The notes below the pieces were generated by a model. That model was not told the origin of the DNA. It was given only the letters and a program-made list of their open reading frames with translations, and did not search any database. A stretch of 64,000 nt of DNA from Liolophura sinensis (taxonomy: Eukaryota > Mollusca > Polyplacophora > Chitonida > Chitonidae), in the NCBI RefSeq assembly GCF_032854445.1, contig NC_088298.1:24453295-24517294 (forward strand). The letters run 5' to 3'. The position numbers and the translations under genes are program-made. Positions 47,335 through 60,689 of this stretch are shown here, piece by piece. Each line of letters opens with the position of its first letter. The stretch's first letter is position 1.

Positions 47335-47515
47335 CTCAGGCTGGCTTCCTCTCCGGCCGTACGTGGGAAGGTCTTTCAGCAACCTGCGGATGGTCGTGGG
47401 TTTTCACCTTGCTCTGCCCGGTTTCCTCTTACCATAATGCTGGTCGTTGTCGTGTAAGTGAAATATTCTTGAGTAGGGCGTAAAAGACCAATCAAATAAA
47501 TAAATAAATAAATTA
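47335..47515 (+). mobile_element. SINE-A copy
   Basis: Starts ctcaggctggcttcctctcc, continues ggccgtacgtgggaaggtct and cttgagtagggcgtaaaaga and ends in (AAAT)n. The tRNA head is truncated. Confidence 0.88.
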
Positions 47516-47560
47516 TCAGAAAACTAGTAATTAGTCGCTTGGCCCAAATGGGGCCGATTT

Positions 47561-47655
47561 TGATTTATTTATTTGATTGGTGTTTTACGCCGTACTCAAG
47601 AATATTTCACTTACAGAACCCGGGATAAGCCCAAGACGATCCGCAGGTTGCTGCA
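47561..47655 (-). mobile_element. SINE-A fragment
   Basis: gatttatttatttgattggt, gttttacgccgtactcaaga and gatccgcaggttgctg, with an internal deletion. It faces the copy at 47335-47515 tail to tail. Confidence 0.8.
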
Positions 47656-47789
47656 TGCATTAATTGTTTTTTTGACTTAAATTTTCGCTTTGGGGAGTCA
47701 GCCACAGCTTTATGCAAAAACAAGGGCATCATGACATAGCATCGTGAGTATAAATTTATATATATGACCTAAAATTACTCGCAACTAAC

Positions 47790-47985
47790 CATGCAAGTAA
47801 CCAACCAACAAGTCAACCAACCAACCAGTCAACCAGCCAACCAGCCAAGCAGTGAACCAGTCAACCAGCCTACCTCCCAGCCTGTCAACCAGTCAGCCAG
47901 CCAACCAATAAGATAACCAATCAGCCAACCAACCAGTCAACCACTCAACCAGCCAACCAGTCAGATAACCAATCAGCCAACCAAC
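47790..47985. repeat. Short CCAACCAGT-type repeat
   Basis: A loose array of ccaaccagtcaaccagccaa words over about 195 bp. Confidence 0.85.
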
Positions 47986-49194
47986 TCTGTGCGGTTCTCT
48001 TTACCTGAACCCCGCCATATAAATACAATATTTTCGAGAACATGGAGGGCACATGAAGCAACAGACTCAAATGGACCCAAATATTATTATTTGTTAACAT
48101 TGAATTTTGTATTTAGAGGAATTTCTCTTTCAGTTTTTCGATTTCCCCAAAATGGCATTACAAAATCATTTTATCTCTTTATTCTATAAGTCATTAATAA
48201 TTTCTAACATTCTTAGCATTCCAATGTAGGCAAATGTAAATCTCGGTCAAGTAAACCTCAATCAATTCGCACGTGAATGCATTCGCGAGCGAATACATCT
48301 ATTAGCGCAATTCCGATTTGCAAAAAAAAAAAAAAAAATTACGGAAATTTAGTATATGTTGGAATGTCACTGTAAAGAGGCCTGAAAGGCTATAGATGTT
48401 TTTCAAAACCCTTTTTGTGTCAAAAGTGTATCAGAAGTAACTTGGTTTTGAGCAAATTTACATAATTTATGTACCGGTACATGTTGATCCGTAATGATAC
48501 TCCATACCACGCACTTAGCCTGTATATAACTAGATCCTTTCAGATTTGAAAGGAAACTGATGCCTTTTGATTGGTTAATGAAGTGAAAAAGGGTTGAAAG
48601 CTGCGGAGACATACTTATCTTGTAAAGGTATGAAGCGATTTCCAGGGTACAAAGTGTGCTAAATAGTTGTGGTTAACAAGGTGAAGTAAAATATCTACCT
48701 TGCCTTTTGGCGTGCAAATTTATGCACGGCGTTCAGTGCATTATCGAGTGGTGTTGGACTGTATTGAATCATATATATCTATATATTCATATATTTGTGT
48801 GTAGGTATCTCATGGTATGTTTACATACCCATGTTATTGTCCACTCTGCGTTACTAATGGCGTCACTAATGTTATATGCTAATCCTTTACTCCCATCAAA
48901 CCATGTAAAGCTTTAGAATTATATGCACAATACGTATAGCTTTGACTATATTCAGTTGTATTTGATACATTTGAAAGGTGAAGTAATATTCCTTTTTTTA
49001 ACTTTTTTTCTGGTGCGGCCGTGGAAACATTTTTTAACCAGATTTACCTATTTATTTGATTGGTGTTTTTGATTGATGTTTCACACAGGTGTCATGTATG
49101 TTTCATTGTCATTACTTCGACCTTGTTCTATGACATGGCTCAAAATTATTTCTGAGGAAAATAATGACCACAGCTCTGATAAAAATAAAGGGCA

Positions 49195-49470
49195 CATTTT
49201 TAGAATAATGCCGTGCGCTAGAAATCTTGGTTATGCCTTCGTGTGTGCACGATCTTTGTAATGATGTCGTGTGCACAAGATCCTTGTTATGATATCGTGT
49301 ATACAAGGTCTTCGTTATGATGTCATGTGCGCGAAATGTTTGTCAGCTGTCATGCGAACGAGATCTTCGTTATGATGCCATTTACATGAGACCTTCATTA
49401 TGATGTCGTATGCACTAAATCTTGTGTATGATGTCATGTTCTCGAGGTCTTCGTTATGATGTGTGGCCAC
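49195..49470. repeat. Diverged 32 bp repeat
   Basis: About eight degenerate copies of cgttatgatgtcgtgtgcac plus aagatctt. The copies differ at many positions, so the array is old. Confidence 0.75.
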
Positions 49471-50689
49471 AAGATATTGGTCAGGTTATGCTCTCGATAC
49501 AAAATTCTGTACTACGGTAAGTCATTTATCTTCTATGCCCATGCAGCATAATTTTTTTAAATCCTGAAAGTTATTTCTTTTTCCCTTTTTTTTCATTTCT
49601 TTTTTGTTATTTCTTTTTCGGTTTTTGTCTGTAGCCTAAAACACATTACAAACCTTTATGAGATGTTCACAAAAACTCAAGAAAGGTACGGGTGGTCTCT
49701 AGCCATAGAATGACATTATCTCTTCAACGCCTTTTTCTGTCTGTAGATACATGCCATATGTTGACAAAGGCATGTACGAGAGTATACCAGCAACGGCTGA
49801 TAAAGTTTTATACATGTCTGACTAAACTGAAATAGATTATTTTCTTTATTGTTAAGCATACTTAACCAATAGGCCAATAAATCTTGTGGAATTTTCAAAA
49901 TGTTGACAGAATGGTTAATGTATGGTTATTAATTCTAAGGTGAATATAGCTTCGAATGCTTTGGGCATTGTGTTTTTGAAAGTCATGTGTTTTTGAATGG
50001 ATGTGGAGAATTAATACGTTGAATAAATGAATGATTTCACGCAGTATAACGCCATTTATTAAACAGTTTATTGGGTAATATATCACTGTAAAATTTGAAA
50101 ATTTACACATTTTGAGGTAAATTTATTTATTTGGTTGGTGAATAGAGTCTACGACTATCCTTCGTCAGGTACCGGACAAATCTCAAAAATAATTCCTAAC
50201 AACCAAAACAGCGAGAACTGGAGCCAACGCTTTAATGATCGGTATAGTGGATTCTAACCCTTTCTCCACGTCGGGAAAGTAAAACATTCAGCTCCGCGTG
50301 AAACACGTATAAGATAAATAAATAAATTTCCTCACTGAGTGCGCTTCCTATAATGATGAAAGCGAACTAAAACCCCTAAAAGAGCATAGACAAATGATAT
50401 ACCTCCATGAAAACGCTGTTTGGAGATTCATTAACCAGTTCCCTTTAAGAACGTCTAATGGACAGCGTGTAAGATCCGCATATATTCATCTTACGAATAA
50501 CCGAAGGCTGTATAGTTGATAAAAAAATATTCACTTTCACTTTCGGTTTTCAAGTGATATACACATTCGTATGGCTGCATGTAGTTTACACGTTATACCC
50601 ATTCATTTGATATTCTTCAGTACGGCGTAAAACACCAGTGAAGTAAATAAATGAAAATAACCATTTGTATTTCCAACTAAGGGTGGATT

Positions 50690-50830
50690 GTCGCCGAATG
50701 GTTGATACTTGTTTTTCGGTCGTTCTGACTACAGGTGAGGAAGCAAGCTAGCATGAGCTGGACTTGAACTCACAGCGATCGCATCGGCCATGGAAACCCA
50801 CATTCAACCTATAAGTTAGACTTAGGGCTT
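50690..50830 (-). mobile_element. SINE-A head remnant
   Basis: aagctagcatgagctggact and tgaactcacagcgatcgcat are the SINE-A head region. The rest is lost. A tail-like fragment (acggcgtaaaacaccagtg) lies nearby at 50620-50640. Confidence 0.6.
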
Positions 50831-50989
50831 TCATCTGTGCCCCACAAGTTGGGGAGTTCGTCAGTTACTTGCCAAAAGGCGGTGACTCGTCCACTTCTGG
50901 TACTGACCGCCGTCATATAGGCCTAGACGTGAAACATTCTACAGAATACAGATATAAACCCTATGTAAATAATCAAGTACCGTTAGGCC

Positions 50990-51900
50990 TGTATTAATTT
51001 ACAGATCTGCTGTGGTTCTTGGTGTCGTGTATCAGCTATCACAGAGCCGAGAGAAACTAGGTCACATGACTATCACGTGACTGTTATGATGTAATGTACG
51101 AGTTGCGCATTAAACAGCTGTCTTTGTGTCAGTCGGCTGCGTGGTTCAGAACTCGAAGCTGTGGTGTGTTTGTCTGAGATTTAATTCTGATAAGTTACTC
51201 GAATAATGAAATACGAGAGCAACGCAACACTTGGTTTCAATTGAAAACGATAATCTGAAAGAACGAAGCGAATCTCAGACTGAATGACATCTGAAACTGG
51301 CGCATGATCTTTATTACTGATGTCAACTGAATCCTTTTATACGGTGACCACATGCAGACGAAAATAGCTTTATCGAAATGATTTGGCATGTGTGTCCTGA
51401 AATAGTTTTAAGAAATTTGAATAGTCGGTGATGAGTCTGTAGCGCGTGAGGCTTGTCAGTAGAGACGCAGTTAAACTGCAGAAGAAAGTGATATAATTTA
51501 AAACGAAAAAGGCTGAATTAAAGCACGTAAAAGTCAATGAAGGGAAAATGGCGCGCGTGCCTCTTTGGCAACACGAGCGGCTGCGACGACGAGGGCGTGC
51601 TTTGTGGAATTTGTTCGGATTTGTACCTCCTTTGACATTTAGGAGAATTTCCTAATCTCGTCTCGAGCCCACGCGCTTCAGACGGGAAGACGTCTTGTCG
51701 TTTGCTTTTCTTAAATCCCTCTCGCCGGTGTAAGAAGCAAATGCTAGGAAATGAAGGCTGAAAAGCAAACTTTGACTTTCCCGAGCTAAATAGGCCGGCT
51801 GGAACACCCGCTGCTAGGTGTGTGTCTGGGAGTCGATTAGCCACGCCCCTAGCAACACCCATCCCGTCTGTTCACGTCTGACGAGAACAACGCACGGGTC
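50990..51900. promoter_or_regulatory. Promoter-like GC-richer region, gene not identified
   Basis: Contains paired E-boxes GTCACATGAC (51061-51070) and TCACGTGA (51073-51080), the latter a MiT/TFE-type site, then a CpG-richer stretch with aaaatggcgcgcg at 51546-51558. A 35-codon ORF starts at that ATG (51549, plus). No downstream exon was recognised. Confidence 0.25.
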
Positions 51901-52317
51901 AAGGGTCAGTTCCGTCAGCATCTGATTGACAAATTCATGACTTTGTTTATTGTTGTGATAAAAAAAAAAAAAAGAAAATCCGGCCTATAGAACATGATTA
52001 AGTTTTTTCTCTGTTTTTACACTCCTATTCATCGGGCATATAATAAATGAGGTTAAGCTTTTCACATTTTCCCTCCCCGCTCCCAAGAGATTGGCCACTG
52101 TAAATGCAAATGTAAGCTGGTGTAATATACTCTGCTCTGTAACATGTTCAAACTGTGCAGACCCTCACGTATAAGCCCAGCTGATCACCCCCTATATGTG
52201 ATGCAAGTGTTTTATGAGCTTACATACCTAGCAGACCATCCTGTCGGTTGTATTTGTTGAGCTGAATAAAACGTTGTTTGTTGCAAATCGTGTATTTTCA
52301 CGAAAACTTCTTTTTAA

Positions 52318-52660
52318 TAAAACTAGGGACTATCTGGAATGTAGCAAAATATAATGTACATATACTGTGTAAGTGAACTAGGGACAATATGGGATGTAGC
52401 TGAATATACTGTATATATACTGTATAAGTGAACTAGGGAAAATATGGAAAGTAGCTGAACACACTGTATATATACTGTATAAGTGAACTAGGGACAATAT
52501 GGAATGTAGCTGAATATACTGTATATATACTGTATAAGTGAACTAGGGACTATATGGAAAGTACCTGAATATACTGTATATATACTGTATAAGTGACTGT
52601 ATAAGTGAACTAGGGACTATATGGAATGTAACTGAATATACTGTATAAGTGAACTAGAAA
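52318..52660. repeat. 55-57 bp repeat
   Basis: About six copies of gaactagggacaatatggaa and tgtagctgaatatactgtat plus atatactgtataagt, the last ones shortened. Confidence 0.9.
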
Positions 52661-53059
52661 AGCCTTCAATAGCCTCTGCATACGGATGTACCTTTTGAAA
52701 TCGTATGTAAAATTACAGTTATTTAAATTTTATCACAGAAATCTTTTTCACAATCTATTAAATGTTGTGATTTAATGAATACCTGTAACCATTAAAAAAA
52801 AACTTTTTTCGTATAAATGCATAATGTTTTATGAAAAGATTTTAAATGCTTTACTTCACGTGACAGACATAGTATATATAAAAAGAGACGAATATAAGGT
52901 TTGTTCACATAAGCTAAATGCGTAATAATACTGTTCTTCAGAGGATTATATCTGCAATGTTAACACTCAAATTGTGTGTGCAGCAGGAGTGAAACAGAAC
53001 ACTGGTATTGTACTGAATAAAACCTTTACAGAGGACAATTGAAAAGAGGCCATATTTCA

Positions 53060-53228
53060 CTGGTAATGGGAAGGTCTGCAGCAACCTGCTGAATGGTCGT
53101 GAATTTTGTCGACGTGACGCTTATATTCACTGGGTCCGGCCCGATTTCCTCCCACCATAATGCTGGCCGCCTTCGTATGAGGGAAATATTCTTGAATATG
53201 GCGTAAAACAGCATTCAAATAAATAAAT
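53060..53228 (+). mobile_element. SINE-A copy
   Basis: gggaaggtctgcagcaacct, cctcccaccataatgctggc, tattcttgaatatggcgtaa and tail caaataaataaat. The head is missing. Confidence 0.85.
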
Positions 53229-53271
53229 ATTTCACCGCTTGGAAGTACTTCAACTATTGCACTATCGTCGT

Positions 53272-53608
53272 GACCACACCGGTTGCCTAATGGTTACAGC
53301 GTCCACCTCGAAGTCGGGAGGCGTGGGATGAAACCCGGGTTAGGTCAAACCAAAGACTTTAAAAATGGTACTTGCTGCGTTCAGCTCCGAGAAGTTATGC
53401 CCGGTGTCAGTATAATGTGAGGTGAGGGGTATCAATGTCTGACGTCTTCGGCGTGATACTTCAGTGACGGCAGCACTTTTGCGACATGGGCTCGCCCTGC
53501 CACATGAAGACACAGTAAATGTACACACACCTAATGACTTCTCGTCGTTATATGACTGAAAAAATGTTAATTACGACGTAAAACTCCAAGCGTTCATACA
53601 CACTTTCG
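53272..53608 (+). mobile_element. Full-length SINE-B with tRNA head
   Basis: The head reads ggttgcctaatggttacagc (box A) and gggatgaaacccggg (box B region). The body runs through agactttaaaaatggtactt and cgtcttcggcgtgatacttc, and the tail ends tatatgactgaaaaaatgtt and acgacgtaaaactccaagcg. About 337 bp. Confidence 0.85.
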
Positions 53609-53956
53609 TCGCTGCCCTGGTTTCACTCTATCAGATGTGGTTAAGTCTTTCTACATTTTGGAAGATACGATAACCAGCTTACGTACGTTACATGTCAGCA
53701 TTAGTGTCACGATATACATGTACACATGTACAAAGACTATATATACAGAATGTACTGGTCGAACCCGCGCACTTCTGCACCTACTAACCCACAGCACTAT
53801 TTGGTGGTAGGCCTATACAATATAGAGGCTTTTGTGTGTGGGTCACGCGGTTAAAAGGAAAAGACAACACCCTATATGTACGTTTTCAAGCGATTTCGTT
53901 AAAAGGATGTCGATTCAAAATTCCAACAACTGAAAAAAGACATTCCGGTTTTACAG

Positions 53957-54079
<123 letters not shown>

Positions 54080-54383
54080 CTGTATATTTTCTTTTCAGTG
54101 TTGAAAATATAAACAGTTAACTAAATCATTCTCGAATTGATGTTATGTCCATGGACTTTCTATTTACTATTTTAATAACAAAATTGAGACATGTTTTGAA
54201 AGTGGAATATTAGGTTTTTCCATTTGTAGTATTATTTCATTACTAACACAAGCTAATGTGGAACATCAGTGAAATTTATATTATTATTTTATTGGTATTA
54301 TATAATATTTTTATCGTTAAGTTTAGTAGTTCACTTACTCCATGTACCTCCTGAGTTTAGGCCGCAGACAAACCAACAGGAAC

Positions 54384-54465
54384 CAGACTGAACCACCCAC
54401 CCCACCCCACCCCAGACCACCCCACCCCACCCCACCCCCTCCCCCCGCCTCTCCCCACACACACT
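54384..54465. repeat. CCCCA-rich tract, G-quadruplex candidate on the minus strand
   Basis: Repeated caccccaccccaccccagac and further C runs. At least six G4 runs occur on the opposite strand. Confidence 0.8.
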
Positions 54466-55437
54466 CCCCATTAAAGATAAAACCAACCCCTGATGATTTA
54501 CCTGCGTACATCAACAATCAAGTCAGCATTATTATAGTGAAATTTACTTCAGCAATTCGTTACAAATATGGTCACAATATGCTGTTGGGCGTCGTTCACA
54601 AGGGTTTTCATTATACAGGTATGTAAGTTTTTAAGCAGTCTAAGTGTGAAACCGTCAACTCTAAGTAACGGTGTACTCTGTCTGATAGTATAATCTGTTT
54701 TAAATGTCCAACAATTATATATTAGGAGGAACTATTTTCTAAGACGCCTGTCTCTTTGGATGCAGCACACTTCAGTCAAAGGGGGTCTACAGATCAAAGG
54801 TTCACCGACAGAGGCGTTAGCCCGTTGTCTGTAAGATGAACGTGTTTGTGTCGAGTATCTGGGAGATCAGCGCGCGCCTACGAGTATAAGAGCTTGACGA
54901 CCGGAGCCAGTTCTCGTCTCGACGAGATCACGTATTGACGAGATGTTGAGGGCACGTTCTGTGTAGGCTTCGAAATAAGCCAGGATTCTCCGTCTTACGC
55001 AAATATAACGGATAGCCATCGACATATTTTGTGATTTTCGCACCGATGGATTTAGGTTTCTCTTTCCAAAAGTTTATTGACTTTTGTTCATGTACTATAA
55101 AAGTATGATTAAATCTGACAGAAAACAATAAGCTTTGTCAAGGTGAAGAACATGGAATAATTTTAGTCCTAATCATAAGGTTTTGAATCAAATTCTTTTA
55201 CTTCATCAAGTGCCGTCAGTCTTCGAATTTCCTTAAGTGTACAGACAAAAAATGCGCTGACGCAGACGAGTTCAAAGAGACTTAGGGTTCATGCAGAGTT
55301 GGGTCACTTTAAACTTTAAAATTTGTATTCCGGTTGTACATATTTCCCTGCTTGGCAATGAATACACGAAGATGGGCCAAGTGCTCGTCGCCTCTGTGTC
55401 TTTATTGGAACTCCTCTTTGCATGGTATGGACGTCAG

Positions 55438-55712
55438 ATATTTATTCGTTTGATTGGAGTTTTACGTCAAACTCAAGAGCATTTCTCTTATTCGACGGCG
55501 GCCATCATTATGGTGGAAGGAAACCGGGCGGAGCCTGGGGGAAACATACAACGATCTGCAAGTAGCTGGTCGACCATCCCATGCACGTACGACCGGATGG
55601 TCTTGAGTTTCCCCCGGACACTTGGCGGATTCCTTCCCACCGTTATGCTGGTCGCCGTCGTATAAGTGAAATATTCTTGTGTATGTAGTGAAACTCCGAT
55701 CATATAGATGAA
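55438..55712. mobile_element. Head-to-head pair of SINE-A copies
   Basis: Left half (55438-55600) is a minus-strand copy (gtttgattggagttttacgt to cgacggcggccatcattatg). Right half (55601-55712) is a plus-strand copy (ccttcccaccgttatgctgg to attcttgtgtatgtagtg). Together they form a long imperfect inverted repeat. Confidence 0.85.
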
Positions 55713-56344
55713 TATATCCATCAATAACCCAGTCCTTCTAAAGTCACATTATTGCATATGGCCCCTCCCTACAGATATACATAATACTGTATTACTCTTG
55801 ACATCCGATGACCCCTAGTTTAATTGGCTTAAGAGGTTAAACGTTAACTACCAGTCAGAATCGTTGTTTCACCTGAAAGATGAGTGAAAAATATACTTCA
55901 CTGATCAAAACATACGGAAGTGAAAATTTGACTGATTTATAGACGATGACAAGCCAGTAAATGCACGGTGCACATACATACATACGTGCTGAATACAGAC
56001 TTTAGTTACATTGGCAATACACCTAGTGGTCAATGTATTATGTGAGAAGAAATGTTTCTTAACACGAACTTATAAAACTTATAAATTAAAAAAAATAAAT
56101 AACAGTTGTTTGGACGTAATTCTTATTATTATGCAATCCTCATACCTGACCGCCATTATATTTGTGAAATATTATTTAAGTACTCCATTTTATCGACAAG
56201 ATGATATACAACAGGGCAGTTAAATATATTTTCTAATTTTTTTCCCTGATATCAGGTTTTAAAACTCATTATTTTGTACTGAATGTATTTAGAAAAATTT
56301 TCTTATACGGATTTCTGGATTTCTACCTACCTGTCGCGTGTTAA

Positions 56345-56503
56345 TTGCCTACCGCACCTGGGATGGTCTTTCAGCAACCTGCGGTTCGTCATGAGTTTTC
56401 CTCGACCCGGTTTCCTCCCTCCATAATGCTGGCCACCATCGAGTAAGTAAAATATTCTTGAGTCTAGCGTAAAGCACCAGTCAAATAAATAAATGAATAA
56501 TTG
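56345..56503 (+). mobile_element. SINE-A copy
   Basis: gggatggtctttcagcaacc, ctcgacccggtttcctccct, tattcttgagtctagcgtaa and tail caaataaataaatgaat. The head is missing. Confidence 0.85.
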
Positions 56504-56700
56504 CCAACCTGGAGGGAAATAGGCCGAGTTGAACGGCTCTGACTTCACCTCAGCGCGTATGGTTAAGAAACCTGTGTTTGTTCCCCTCTTTAATTTCATC
56601 GTTCCTTGGGCAAGCAATAGCGGTCTTTTGTGTGATCTTGCGTGAATTTCACTGGGTATCTAGCAATATAATGACCAAGGTCATTATGGAAAAACCAGTA

Positions 56701-56857
56701 TTATAACTTTAACCCATTAGCATACTTGATGATTGTGTCGAGCTCGTCCAAATGACGACTCCTCAAGCAATCCATCGTATAGACATGAACGCTCTGCATA
56801 AGGCCAATCAGCATCTGAAAGTTCCGAATGTGCAAGTGCATGGGGTTTAATGAGCTC
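56701..56857 (-). CDS. Orphan exon-like ORF, possible terminal exon
   Basis: After a good acceptor (tacatattttctcag, AG at 56858-56859) an ORF of 51 codons runs to TAA (56703-56701). It reads NPMHLHIRNFQMLIGLMQS, then VHVYTMDCLRSRHLDELDTI and ends ANGLKL. The composition is balanced and looks like two amphipathic helices. I do not recognise the family and found no upstream exon within the window. It could be the last exon of a gene with a long intron, a pseudogene piece or chance. Confidence 0.25.
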
Positions 56858-56869
56858 CTGAGAAAATAT

Positions 56870-58734
56870 GTAAAGGTTCCAGCGGACAAAGCTCCTAATG
56901 ATATCTTTATTTGCAAGAATTATTACTATCAAATTCTTGTACAGTAGTTTAAACACGTCTGTGCACTGCAACATCTATATTCTGCTACAACATGCACTCT
57001 GGAGGGATTGCTTAGCAACCACAAAACCCATACACACACGTGCACTGTAGACTGTTAAGCACATAAACTTAATCTAAGTGGATCTAAGTGAAACATAAAA
57101 AAACCCATAAAACGATTTAAGGGCATCTCCACCCGTCTAGCATTCTGAAGCTTCCGGGGCCAAGGCGGCCCCTGGATCCTCGCCTTTTGTGTTGGATAGT
57201 CGACCGATGACCGTACCACTTTCACATTGCTTCAGACGTACCTGATATTTATGTATATTCTTTTGGGAACTACAGTGTTCTACGTTGGTTTAGAGGCCCT
57301 ATTATCGTGCACTAGGAGCACCATCACGGTTTACAAGTGATATAAGTTTGTCGGTCTTGCGGCTTATATACGACCAAAGATTTGCATATTAGCTGTCACC
57401 AAACTGGACGCTCCAGGTCAACAATTGCAAGGTCAATATAAAAAACAACAAGGTATAAAAAGTAAATAAAGTACGAAATTAAGATGGATTCATATAAAAA
57501 AAGAAGCAGTCAACGTTTTCAATGATTTTGGAAAGACGCAACGAATGTCCTTGATGAATGAATGAAATCTGTATCCAAATCGTGTATCACGCTTGTTGAT
57601 TTAAGTTGTCAACAATCAAAATATGTCTCAGATAATAGCAACTGTTCATATATCCTGAGTGGGGATCTTATTCAGTTAGGCCGAGGGGTTAGTTTCCGTA
57701 AGCCAACGGCACCTCGAGTCAACAGACAGATGTATATTTAATCTAGCAACCACCGTAAAATAACGCCTTTTTTTCTACGTTAGTATGCGAGAGCCCCAGT
57801 GTTGTCTCCCTGATATCTCGGGACCCCTGAAATGCCAATTCGGCTTATTGCGTTAAAGAACAAACATATTTAATATTCACTACCCATAGTAAAAGTGTAG
57901 CGCCTAATCCAAAATGGCCAACGAATGACAATGTAACGATAATGCGGGCATGATACGCTCTCAAAAACCGTCTAACAGAAGACCCTGGATTAAGCAGTCA
58001 GCTCTAAGAAAGGGGAAAGTTTTCACAATAGGGAGGGCTGGATCTCGTTCAGAAATAGATACCCCATCTGTGGCGTCCGCTAATTACAAATTATATCAAA
58101 CCGTCAGCCATAATTGCAGCGCCCCCTAGAGGCGTTAGCTTTAATTACCCGAAGCATCTGTCATGGTGTTATCTAGTTGAGAGAAAGACGCCGCGGGCCT
58201 TTTTATAGTGTTACCCTTAAATTGGCCGGGCTTCCTCCAAGAAAGCTCTTGATCATTTCTTTTATAACACGGATCAAACAATCTCCGGCAAGCAAATGAA
58301 TAGACTGCAACCGCTCTTTACATCATTAAGTGGGCTTGTGTTCGCATGTGTTGATGTAAAAATCTGAACTGTGAATCGAAGTAGAAAGAAACAGTGAACC
58401 ACCAGGGACTGCTTCCATAAGCTTTAATACTGCAGTTAAACGGACACGGACTGTGTTTCGCTCGGCCGTGAAAAGTCTAAGGTAACGCGACAACAGTTAT
58501 TTGTGATTAAGTGGCATGAACGTGATCTTATATTGATAAAATAAAAAACAAAATACAACATAATTACCAAAACAACAACAAAGGAAAGAAGAAGACAGAA
58601 TAAAGCGGGAAAAGACATATATAGCTTTTTGTGATTTAGAGTCCTAATTATTTTGAAAATTAAATTTATATATAGCAACAATGGAAATAAGCTCTTTGGT
58701 TTTATTATATACCAGTACACTATATATAGTATGC
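56870..58734. other. Repeat-poor non-coding stretch
   Basis: Unlike its surroundings it has no minisatellite or SINE. Between about 57960 and 58260 it is richer in G+C and contains clustered homeobox-type TAATTA/TAATTG cores and a CTCF-like site. It may be regulatory; no coding exon was recognised. Confidence 0.35.
58117..58136. promoter_or_regulatory. CTCF-like motif
   Basis: cagcgccccctagaggcgtt closely follows the bilaterian CTCF core (AGCGCCCCCTGGTGGC), differing at two core positions. Established as a motif in vertebrates and flies; function here is inference. Confidence 0.35.
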
Positions 58735-60470
58735 CCCTCATTTATACATCATATATAGTATGCCCCTCATTTATACATCATATATAGTATGCACCTCATT
58801 TATACATCATATATAGTATGCACATCATTTATACATCATATATAGTATGCCCCTCATTTATACATCATATATAGTATGCCCCTCATTTATACATCATATA
58901 TAGTATGCACATCATTTATACATCATTTATAGTATGCCTCTCATTTATACATCATATTTAGTATGCACCCCATTTATACATCATATATAGTATGCACATC
59001 ATTTATACATCATATATAGTATGCACCTCATTTATACATCATATATAGTATGCCTCATTTATACATCATATATAGTATGCACATCATTTATACATCATAT
59101 ATAGTATGCCCCTCATTTATACGTCATATATAGTATGCACCTCATTTATTCATCATATATAGCATGCACCTCATTTATACATCATATATAGTATGCACCT
59201 CATTTATTCATCATATATAGTATGCCCCTCATTTATACATCATATATAGTATGCACATCATTTATACATCATATATAGTATGCCCCTCATTTATACGTCA
59301 TATATAGTATGCACCTCATTTATTCATCATATATAGTATGCACCTCATTTATACATCATATAAAGTATGCACCTCATTTATTCATCATATATAGTATGCA
59401 CCTCATTTATACATCATATATAGTATGCACATCATTTATTCATCATATATAGTATGCCCCTCATTTATACATCATATATAGTATGCACATCATTTATACA
59501 TCATATATAGTATGCCCCTCATTTATACGTCATATATAGTATGCACCTCATTTATTCATCATATATAGTATGCCCCTCATTTATACATCATATATAGTAT
59601 GCACTTCATTTATTCATCATATATAGTATGCACCTCATTTATACATCATATATAGTATGCACCTCATTTATTCATCATATATAGTATGCACATCATTTAT
59701 ACATCATACATAGTTTGCACATCATTTATACATCATTTATAGTATGCCTCTCATTTATACATCATATATAGTATGCCCCTCATTTATACATCATATATAG
59801 TATGCACATCATTTATACATCATATATAGTATGCCCCTCATTTATACATCATATATAGTATGCCCCTCATTTATACATCATTTATAGTATGCCTCTCATT
59901 TATACACCATATATAGTATGCACATCATTTATACATCATATATAGTATGTCCCTCATTTATACATCATATATAGTATGCCCCTCATTTATACATCATATA
60001 TAGTATGCCCCTCATTTATACATCATATATAGTATGCACCTCATTTATACATCATATATAGTATGCACATCATTTATACATCATATATTGTATGCCTCAT
60101 TTATACATCATATATAGTATGCACTTCATTTATTCATCATATATAGTATGCACCTCATTTGTACAATATATATAGTATGCCCCTCATTTATTTATTTATT
60201 TGATTGATGTTTTACGCCGTACTCAAGAATATTTCACTTATACGACGACGGCCAGCATTATGGTGGGTGGAAACTGGGCACAGCCCGGGGGAAACCCAAG
60301 GCCATCCGCAGGTTGCTGAGAGATCCTCCCACGTACAGCCGGAGAGGAGGCCAGCATGAGTTGGACTTATCGCCTCATTTATTCATCATATATAGTATGC
60401 ACCTCATTTATACATCATGTATAGTATGCACCTCTTTTATAGATCGTATATAGTATGCACCTCATTTATA
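58735..60470. repeat. 29 bp minisatellite
   Basis: More than 50 copies of catatatagtatgcacctca plus tttatacat, with cacc, cccc and acat classes intermixed. Split by a SINE-A at 60188-60371. Confidence 0.97.
60188..60371 (-). mobile_element. SINE-A inserted in the 29 bp array
   Basis: Tail ttatttatttatttgattga, body gttttacgccgtactcaaga through gagaggaggccagcatgagt and tggactt. The array resumes directly with cctcatttattcatc, similar to the left flank cctcatttattt, so a short target duplication is possible but cannot be separated from the array period. Confidence 0.9.
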
Positions 60471-60689
60471 TAACTTGTATGCCTTCCACTCAAATGCTCT
60501 AATATTTAGCAGGAAAATTTCCAAGCACCAGACACTGAAGGAGAAAGCGAGACGGAGTCCAAGGGGAAACCGATTGATCTTACAGGAAACCAAGAAGAGC
60601 CCTGGGGAAACCAAGAGGAGGAAACCACAGAAACTCGTCAGGTGCCTTAAAAAGCCTCCTGGTTCATAATGGTGCTACCGTACTTATTT

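Noticed and set aside
51518-51862. 114-codon minus-strand ORF
   Set aside because: No family features, poor start context, and it sits in a promoter-like GC-richer region where long ORFs arise by chance.
60475-60669. 64-codon basic ORF beside a SINE
   Set aside because: Purine-rich stretch with simple composition; no homology or splice evidence.
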